Assembly (NCBI GenBank): GCA_026988135.1
Contig: JALSLT010000003.1
Coordinates: 1 to 26,054 of the forward strand
DNA from: Desulfurobacterium sp.
GTDB taxonomy: Bacteria > Aquificota > Aquificia > Desulfurobacteriales > Desulfurobacteriaceae
Direction: 5' to 3'
Length of the DNA: 26,054 bases
The notes below the pieces were generated by a model that had not been told where the DNA came from, did no database searches, and saw only the letters and a program-made list of their open reading frames with translations. The translations under genes were made by a program, and so were the position numbers. Positions 20,979 to 26,054 of the stretch are shown one piece after another. Numbering within the stretch: position 1 is the first letter of the stretch; the number at the start of each line of letters is the position of its first letter.

Positions 20979-23706
20979 ACTTGAGGTTCTAAAAGCCGAT
21001 GGCAATATAATAGTTGAAGCGAATGCGGGTACAGGAAAAACCAAACTTATAGAAGAAAAATTTATATCTCTTATAACTGCCGGTTTTACAGTTGACGAAA
21101 TAGTAACTATCACCTTCACCGAATCAGCGGCAGGAGAATTAAAAAACCGAATCAAAACAAGACTTTATGATGAAAGCAAGAAAAACAAACAGTTTAAAAA
21201 AGCTCTACTTTACCTCCCGTCAGCCCAAATAAGCACTATTCATTCTTTCTGTTATGAAATGCTAAAAAGATTTGGAATAAGATACGGGTATTTTGATATC
21301 GATTCCGAATTGATTAGTGATGCAGAAATAGAAGAGTTTCTTGAAAAAGCCATAATAAAAGTACTTGAAGAGAAAGAGTTCAAACTATTAAAAAATATAG
21401 TGAATAAAATATCAACCGACTATACGGAAGGGATAAGAATCCTAATAAACTTTATTAAAGAAAGCATAAAACACAGAACCCGCTATTCAATTTTCAAAAA
21501 AAACTTCTCCGTTGAATTCATGTTTGAAAAAGTAAAAGAACTTTATTCTCTTTTAAATAAAAACGAAGTAACACTTAATGCAAAAGCTATCGAGAACTTA
21601 AATAGAGAAAAAGCCATAGCTTTAAAACTTCTAAAACTTCTGGAAGAATCATTCTATATGTATGAAAAATTGAAGAAAGAAGAATCTAAAATCGGCTACA
21701 ACGATTTACTGGAAATAACGGTTAAAATGCTTGAAAACGAAGAAAACCTCAGAGAAGAAATAGCCGAAAGCTTTAGAGTTATAATTATTGACGAATTTCA
21801 GGATACTGATCCTCTTCAATGGAAGATGGTTGAAATACTTAAAGAAAAAACATCCTCTCCCACACAAATATTTGTTGTCGGAGATCCGAAACAATCCATT
21901 TACAGATTCCGCTCTGCCGACATCTCTATCTGGAACATGGCAAAAGAGAAATTGGAGAATAGCTTTTCCCTCACAACAAATTTCAGAAGCGGAAAAAATA
22001 TTCTTGAGATTTTCAACAAAACATTTGATATCCTTTACAACAAAGCAGAAACACCATTAGGTATGGAGTTATCTTTTGAGTACTTTTCGGGAGAATCGGA
22101 AAAAGGAGAAGCTGTCTCAATTCCATTCTATAAAAGAGAAGAGTTTGCGGAAAAGGCCATAGCCCTGACATATCAGGATTCATTAAACGGACAGATTGCC
22201 ATTATAGGTAGAACAAGAAAAAACCTGGAAATCTTTGAAAATATACTAAGAGAAAAAGGAATAACCTTCCATACAATAGGAGCAAATCCCTATGACACTT
22301 ATGGAGTGAAAGAACTTCTAAACCTGTTACATTATATTAGAGAGCCGGAAAACTTAAAAGCGTTATTTTTATTCCTTTCCTCTCGATTCTGCGGCCTTAA
22401 TCACAACCAGGCACTTCTCTTTATAAAAGAAAAAACTACAGGAGAAAATGAGCTTGACACAATTGTAAACTCATTAGTCGAAAAGGTTGAATCGGTAAAA
22501 AAAGATATAGACAATGAACCGCACTCCATACTCATAAGTAAACTGCTTAATATTACAGGCTATATGGATATGCTATCAACAGTAGATGAAGAATCCTATT
22601 TCAGCATCTTGGAACTGACAAAAGAGATTTCCCAAATTGAACAAAAAAAATATATCTCATTTGATACGCTAATAGATGAAATTGAAAAAATAACAGCAGC
22701 AAGAGATAAAACACCAAACAAAGTCGTAGGGAGACAGAACGGATTTTTTTTAATGACGATTCACGGCTCTAAAGGATTGCAGTTTGATTCGGTAATTTTA
22801 GCACCTTGGACAAACTTTCCTAAAAATTCTCGATTTCTTTACACCAGTATAGGGTTTGGGGTAAAACTGTTTTACACTCCAAAATTGGAAAAAGAAACCG
22901 AAGAGGAGAAACTGGAAAACAGTCCCTTTTTCCACATGTTAAAAAAAATTGACAGCTACTTAGATGATATTGAAAAGAAAAACCTCCTCTATGTTGCAAT
23001 GACAAGAGCAAAAAGAAAACTGATTCTCGGCTTGAAGAAAACACAAAAAGGATACACATTTCCTTACATCAACAACACTCAACTGTCAAAACTGTTTGAA
23101 AATTTCATAATTGACGTTCCCGTAATAAATCTAAAAATAGAAGAGAAAGGAGAGAAAGTTCATACAATCATCTCTCGTGAAAAAACGGAAACTATTCCAG
23201 TTATCTATCCAAGCAAAATTGAAAATGGAGAAAAGAAAAATTTACCCCGGAAGAAAATCGCAGCTCCTCCGGGTATTCCCCCGGAGGATTACGGAACAGC
23301 CGTTCATTTTCTATGTGAAGCATTTATTAACGGAGCAGACAAAAAATCTGCCATAGATTTTGCAACGGCTAAATTCAAAGAGAAAAGAGAGATTTTAGAA
23401 CCACGACTAAAAGAGATATTTGACTATCTGGAAAAAGAATTGAACATCCTGAAAGGAGCGAAAACGGAAGTTGAAGTAAAACATTTTTCGGAAAACAAAT
23501 TTTTCTCTGGTAGAGCGGATATTGTCCTGGAATATGAAGACGGAGTGGAAATATGGGACATAAAAACAGGATTTATCAATGGTAATAATATTGAAAATTA
23601 CAAAAAACAATTATACTTTTATAAAAACATACTTGAAAATAGCGGACAAAAGGTTAAATCTTTAAAACTGTTTTTCATCGACGAACGTAAAATATTGGAG
23701 GTGTAA
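20956..23706 (+). CDS. addA: AddA/RecB-like UvrD-family helicase with C-terminal nuclease
   Basis: Superfamily 1A helicase: Walker A ANAGTGKTK (GTGKT 25-29), TITFTESAAGELK, STIHSFC, motif II DEFQDTD (279-285), VVGDPKQSIYRFRSAD, TNFRSG, TIHGSKGLQF and YVAMTRAKRKL. The C-terminus is a PD-(D/E)xK nuclease of RecB type: GRAD (Asp855), WDIKTG (Asp868, Lys870) and the later Q-x2-FY helix (YKKQLYFY, Gln885). This is the AddA layout for processing double-strand breaks. At 916 residues it is shorter than Bacillus AddA (about 1230). No addB is in the window, so the partner may be elsewhere or the enzyme may work alone. The start has an AGGATAGGAA site and overlaps recO. Confidence 0.85.
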   Translation: MNKLSKDKLEVLKADGNIIVEANAGTGKTKLIEEKFISLITAGFTVDEIVTITFTESAAGELKNRIKTRLYDESKKNKQFKKALLYLPSAQISTIHSFCYEMLKRFGIRYGYFDIDSELISDAEIEEFLEKAIIKVLEEKEFKLLKNIVNKISTDYTEGIRILINFIKESIKHRTRYSIFKKNFSVEFMFEKVKELYSLLNKNEVTLNAKAIENLNREKAIALKLLKLLEESFYMYEKLKKEESKIGYNDLLEITVKMLENEENLREEIAESFRVIIIDEFQDTDPLQWKMVEILKEKTSSPTQIFVVGDPKQSIYRFRSADISIWNMAKEKLENSFSLTTNFRSGKNILEIFNKTFDILYNKAETPLGMELSFEYFSGESEKGEAVSIPFYKREEFAEKAIALTYQDSLNGQIAIIGRTRKNLEIFENILREKGITFHTIGANPYDTYGVKELLNLLHYIREPENLKALFLFLSSRFCGLNHNQALLFIKEKTTGENELDTIVNSLVEKVESVKKDIDNEPHSILISKLLNITGYMDMLSTVDEESYFSILELTKEISQIEQKKYISFDTLIDEIEKITAARDKTPNKVVGRQNGFFLMTIHGSKGLQFDSVILAPWTNFPKNSRFLYTSIGFGVKLFYTPKLEKETEEEKLENSPFFHMLKKIDSYLDDIEKKNLLYVAMTRAKRKLILGLKKTQKGYTFPYINNTQLSKLFENFIIDVPVINLKIEEKGEKVHTIISREKTETIPVIYPSKIENGEKKNLPRKKIAAPPGIPPEDYGTAVHFLCEAFINGADKKSAIDFATAKFKEKREILEPRLKEIFDYLEKELNILKGAKTEVEVKHFSENKFFSGRADIVLEYEDGVEIWDIKTGFINGNNIENYKKQLYFYKNILENSGQKVKSLKLFFIDERKILEV

Positions 23707-24683
23707 TGTTCAACAATAAAATATTAAAAGGCCTTCTGGCATGTTTAATAGTTGCCATTTTATCCGCTATATTTGGTAAGTTTTTACCTTCTCTGGGAGC
23801 GGACAGTTTTGCCATTTTCCTTGGAATTGTGGCAGGAAATACCGTTGCAAAAGGGAAAGAATTTCAACCGGGAATAAAATTTGCAGAAGGAAAAATTCTT
23901 ACTCTTGCAATAGCACTTCTCGGTGTCGGATTGAACCTTCACGCCCTTGTTAACGTCGGAGTAAAAGGAATTTTTCTGGTAGTTTTACTTATACCTTTTG
24001 TTATTGTTACAAACTACATAATCGGAAGAGCTTTGGGATTTTCAAAAAAGTTCTCTCTGCTTATGGGAACAGGAAACGCTGTATGTGGCTCATCAGCCAT
24101 TGCCGCAGTCGCTCCAATCTTAAAAGCGGAAGAAGACGAAGTTGGCATTCCTGTAGCCGTAGTAAACCTTGTCGGGACAATATCTATGTTTCTTCTTCCT
24201 ATTCTTGCATTAAAAATTTTCCATTACGATATTATAAAAACCGGTGCTCTTATCGGTGGAGGACTTCAATCGGTAGGCCAGGTTGTAGTTGCAGGTTCTT
24301 TTGTTAGCACCGAAGCTGCAAGGTATGCTATTCTTTTCAAAATGGTAAGAGTAGTTATGATAGGATTCATAGCAGTGATGTTCTCCTATATGTTTAGCTC
24401 TTCCGATAAAACATCATCAGGTAGAAAATTTTCAATTCCACCGTTTATAATTGCCTTCTTTTTATTAAGCCTTATAGCCTCTTCCGGTTTCCTTCCCAAA
24501 AACATCATTCATATAATAAAAGTTACTAGTGAATACTTACTTATTATTGCTATAGCAGGAATAGGAATGAGAATAAAATTCTCGGAACTCCTAAAAGAAG
24601 GACCTCTTGCATTGTTTTTTGGAATATCGGCATCGGTTTTACAGATTGCGTTTCTAATAATATTAATTCATATTTTGTTTTGA
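23706..24683 (+). CDS. YeiH/UPF0324-family membrane protein
   Basis: Polytopic inner-membrane protein of 325 residues with about ten hydrophobic segments. The family block GTGNAVCGSSAIAAVAPIL and the second half GGGLQSVGQVVVAGSF identify the YeiH (UPF0324, often labelled putative sulfate exporter) family. The substrate of the family is not settled. It is coupled to the helicase gene by a TAATG stop-start overlap with a GGAGG site upstream, although no functional link to DNA repair is apparent. No clear terminator follows within 100 bp. Confidence 0.88.
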   Translation: MFNNKILKGLLACLIVAILSAIFGKFLPSLGADSFAIFLGIVAGNTVAKGKEFQPGIKFAEGKILTLAIALLGVGLNLHALVNVGVKGIFLVVLLIPFVIVTNYIIGRALGFSKKFSLLMGTGNAVCGSSAIAAVAPILKAEEDEVGIPVAVVNLVGTISMFLLPILALKIFHYDIIKTGALIGGGLQSVGQVVVAGSFVSTEAARYAILFKMVRVVMIGFIAVMFSYMFSSSDKTSSGRKFSIPPFIIAFFLLSLIASSGFLPKNIIHIIKVTSEYLLIIAIAGIGMRIKFSELLKEGPLALFFGISASVLQIAFLIILIHILF

Positions 24684-24700
24684 AATATAGGATAGGGTAA

Positions 24701-24757
24701 TGTCAATACAGGAAGATTTGTTTAAACAGGAAGATTTGTTTAAGAACTGTAGATGAT
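24701..24757 (+). CDS. 18-residue micro-ORF with an internal duplication
   Basis: ATG to TGA codes for MSIQEDLFKQEDLFKNCR. The hexapeptide QEDLFK is duplicated because the DNA has two adjacent perfect 18-bp copies. A weak AGGG site lies close upstream. It follows the YeiH gene by 17 bp. It may be a real micro-peptide or merely a repeat that happens to be open. Confidence 0.25.
24709..24744 (+). repeat. Perfect 18-bp tandem duplication
   Basis: ACAGGAAGATTTGTTTAA occurs twice, back to back (24709-24726, 24727-24744), with no mismatch. The perfection suggests a recent duplication or selection. Confidence 0.92.
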
Positions 24758-24918
24758 GGAAGGGAGAAAACCAACTGTTGATTATTAGAAAACTTTTTGA
24801 TTATTTTAAAGTTTATAACTTTTAAAGACCTTTTGAACCATAAGACTCTCACTTAAAAATTTGGGAAGTAGATTAGAAGTTATGAAGGTTCCACTATGTA
24901 TTGAACTTGTACATAGGG

Positions 24919-24946
24919 TTGACAAAAACCTATTGCTAACTATTAT
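24919..24946 (+). promoter_or_regulatory. Strong orphan promoter facing the 3' end of selA
   Basis: TTGACA (24919-24924, perfect -35), 16-bp spacer, TATTAT (24941-24946). Small inverted repeats overlap both boxes: ATAGG/CCTAT (24913-24917 and 24929-24933) around the -35, and TATTA/TAATA (24941-24945 and 24950-24954) over the -10. No plus-strand gene follows. Confidence 0.5.
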
Positions 24947-24959
24947 TAGTAATATACAA

Positions 24960-24984
24960 CCCCCTATCCCCCTCCCTCCTCCCC
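24960..24984 (-). other. G-quadruplex-capable tract on the selA strand
   Basis: C-runs of 5, 5, 3, 2 and 4 on the plus strand give minus-strand G-runs suited to a quadruplex (four runs of at least 3 G, with loops of 4, 1 and 3 bases). In so AT-rich a region such a tract is striking. It lies in the 3' untranslated part of selA mRNA, if transcription runs that far. Confidence 0.6.
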
Positions 24985-24995
24985 AAAGATGAAAA

Positions 24996-25020
24996 GGTCG
25001 CCGCTTAGGCGGCCCTCTTT
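24996..25020. terminator. GC-rich hairpin between convergent transcripts
   Basis: GGTCGCC / GGCGGCC, loop GCTTA, followed by CTCTTT on the plus strand. In plus-strand RNA all 7 pairs form (one U-G); in minus-strand RNA one pair is a mismatch, but a TTTTCATCTTT tail follows. It lies 12 bp past the selA stop and is probably the terminator of selA and of any transcript from 24919. Confidence 0.55.
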
Positions 25021-25025
25021 CCAAA

Positions 25026-26054
25026 TCAGTTGTTCGGAGAAAGTGCTTTTAAAATTTCATCTGCAAGTGTTTGAATTTCACTATCAAACACGGTTCTCAT
25101 ATCAAAGATAAGGAGATTATCTCTTATTCTGCATATAACAGGTACAGGCATATTTCTTAATCTTTCATAAACTATTTCCGTTCTATCTATCAAAGGTTTA
25201 ACAGTAACCGTAACTGTCGATAACTTTTCAAGTGGTAAAGCTCCTCCTCCTATCTCCGAAAAATCATCTCTTGTCTCTACCATCGCAAAGTTATCAATCC
25301 CCGAAAGTTTTGAAATGAGTAATCCTGCTCTCTTTTCTACACTTTCATAAGACTCGGAAATCATTTTCCAAACCGGAATAAGGGAGAAATACTCTCTTCT
25401 TATGTAAATTTTCAATGTTGCCTCAAGAGCAGCAAGGGTCATCTTATCTATCCTTAAAGCTCTATTAAGGGGATGTTTTTTTATCCTTTCAATAAACTCA
25501 TATTTTCCCAAAATTATTCCTGCTTGAACACTACCAAAAAGTTTATCCCCACTAAAAGAAACAACATCCACACCGCTTTCAATAATATCCTTTACAGTCG
25601 GCTCGTAGCTTAATCCGAAATCTTTAACATTGATAAAGCTTCCACTCCCCAGATCCTCATACACAGGAATACCGTATTTTTTTCCTAAAATGGCAAGCTC
25701 TTTTCCCGAAACAGATTTTGTAAATCCTAAAATCTTGTAGTTGCTCGTATGAACTTTCATAAGAAGTGCTGTATTTTCATTTATCGCTTTTTCATAATCT
25801 CCAAGATGTGTTTTATTTGTCGCACCGACTTCTCTTAAAATTGCACCACTTTGTTCCATAACATCCGGAATTCTAAAAGAACCACCTATCTCTATAAGCT
25901 CACCCCTTGAAACTACAACTTCCTTTGATTTTGCAAGAGAGGAAAGCACAAGAAGTACAGCAGCAGCATTATTGTTTACCACACAAACGGCTTCCGCACC
26001 GGTTAACTCTTTAAATATTGCCTCTACATTTCTGTATCTAATTCCCCGTTTTCC
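25026..26054 (-). CDS. selA: L-seryl-tRNA(Sec) selenium transferase, N-terminus outside the window
   Basis: SelA converts seryl-tRNA(Sec) to selenocysteinyl-tRNA(Sec) using selenophosphate and pyridoxal phosphate. The frame is open to the window edge, where RGIRYRNVEAIF and LTGAEAVCVVNNNAAAVLL match the SelA N-terminal third. Later come SRGELIEIGGSFRIPDVMEQ, REVGATNKTH, the PLP-lysine loop SFSGDKLFG, and the C-terminal small domain ending in a TGA stop. It shows that the organism makes selenoproteins, although none is evident in this window. About 343 of an expected roughly 460 residues are visible. A hairpin and a G-rich 3' region follow. Confidence 0.95.
   Translation of the reverse strand, partial: GKRGIRYRNVEAIFKELTGAEAVCVVNNNAAAVLLVLSSLAKSKEVVVSRGELIEIGGSFRIPDVMEQSGAILREVGATNKTHLGDYEKAINENTALLMKVHTSNYKILGFTKSVSGKELAILGKKYGIPVYEDLGSGSFINVKDFGLSYEPTVKDIIESGVDVVSFSGDKLFGSVQAGIILGKYEFIERIKKHPLNRALRIDKMTLAALEATLKIYIRREYFSLIPVWKMISESYESVEKRAGLLISKLSGIDNFAMVETRDDFSEIGGGALPLEKLSTVTVTVKPLIDRTEIVYERLRNMPVPVICRIRDNLLIFDMRTVFDSEIQTLADEILKALSPNN

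Larger units (their letters stand above)
24684..25025. other. 342-bp intergenic region with repeat, orphan promoter, C-rich tract and hairpin
   Basis: It separates the YeiH gene from the convergent selA gene. It holds the micro-ORF and tandem repeat (24701-24757), a promoter on the plus strand (24919-24946), a C-rich tract (24960-24984) and a hairpin (24996-25020), each listed separately. No tRNA fold was found. A 72-codon minus frame across the right half is judged spurious. Confidence 0.6.

Noticed and set aside
24806..25024. 72-codon minus-strand frame across the intergenic region
   Set aside because: It reads through the G-rich tract and the selA hairpin and has no domain or ribosome site; probably chance.
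25026..26054. Selenoprotein gene in the window, suggested by selA
   Set aside because: I saw no gene whose frame continues convincingly past an in-frame TGA with a hairpin after it.

Overview
The window looks like chromosome from an AT-rich, chemolithotrophic bacterium of the Desulfurobacterium type (Aquificota, Desulfurobacteriaceae). This is inferred from gene content and the low G+C of the text, not from a marker gene. The main clue is a bacterial copy of the methanogen-type hmdII/hcg gene set. SelA, IspG, QueH, HrcA and ordinary bacterial housekeeping genes show that the host is a bacterium, not an archaeon.

Layout: 1-488 is the 3' end of a fibronectin-type-III-like protein. It converges on a minus-strand block (520-4111) made of a c-type cytochrome lipoprotein, gltX, hrcA and bioC. 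From 4160 to 7164 runs a tight plus-strand operon: ispG, folB, a GGDEF-like protein whose signature has decayed, and queH. From about 7208 a second plus-strand operon runs without a break to 14074: hmdII, a Roadblock/LC7 gene, hcgA, a fused hcgB-hcgC, hcgD, hcgF, hcgE and hcgG. This is a complete set for making the iron-guanylylpyridinol (FeGP) cofactor, placed next to a likely FeGP-binding protein. It is the central system of the window. From 14064 a new promoter drives a Met/His-rich DUF2155-like lipoprotein, a 42-residue membrane peptide, rlmN and a short truD. truD converges, with one base between stop codons, on a minus-strand pair: mtaB and a BioH-like esterase.

From 18734 to 20312 the text is sparse. 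It holds one gene that looks accessory: a protein with a HEPN-type R-x4-H motif followed by three zinc ribbons, with its own promoter and an 8-bp direct repeat on either side. After it come recO (apparently leaderless), an AddA/RecB-like helicase-nuclease and a YeiH-family membrane protein. A 342-bp intergenic stretch follows with an 18-bp tandem repeat inside a micro-ORF, a strong orphan promoter, a C-rich/G-quadruplex-capable tract and a hairpin. The window ends inside selA (minus strand, N-terminus cut off).

How they may work together: HcgA to HcgG would build the FeGP cofactor for HmdII. Bacteria use tetrahydrofolate rather than tetrahydromethanopterin, and folB (folate synthesis) lies two genes upstream of the operon. 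Four genes (queH, rlmN, truD, mtaB) modify tRNA or rRNA. bioC and a bioH-like gene could supply the two ends of pimeloyl-ACP synthesis. I saw no tRNA or rRNA genes, CRISPR arrays or insertion sequences.
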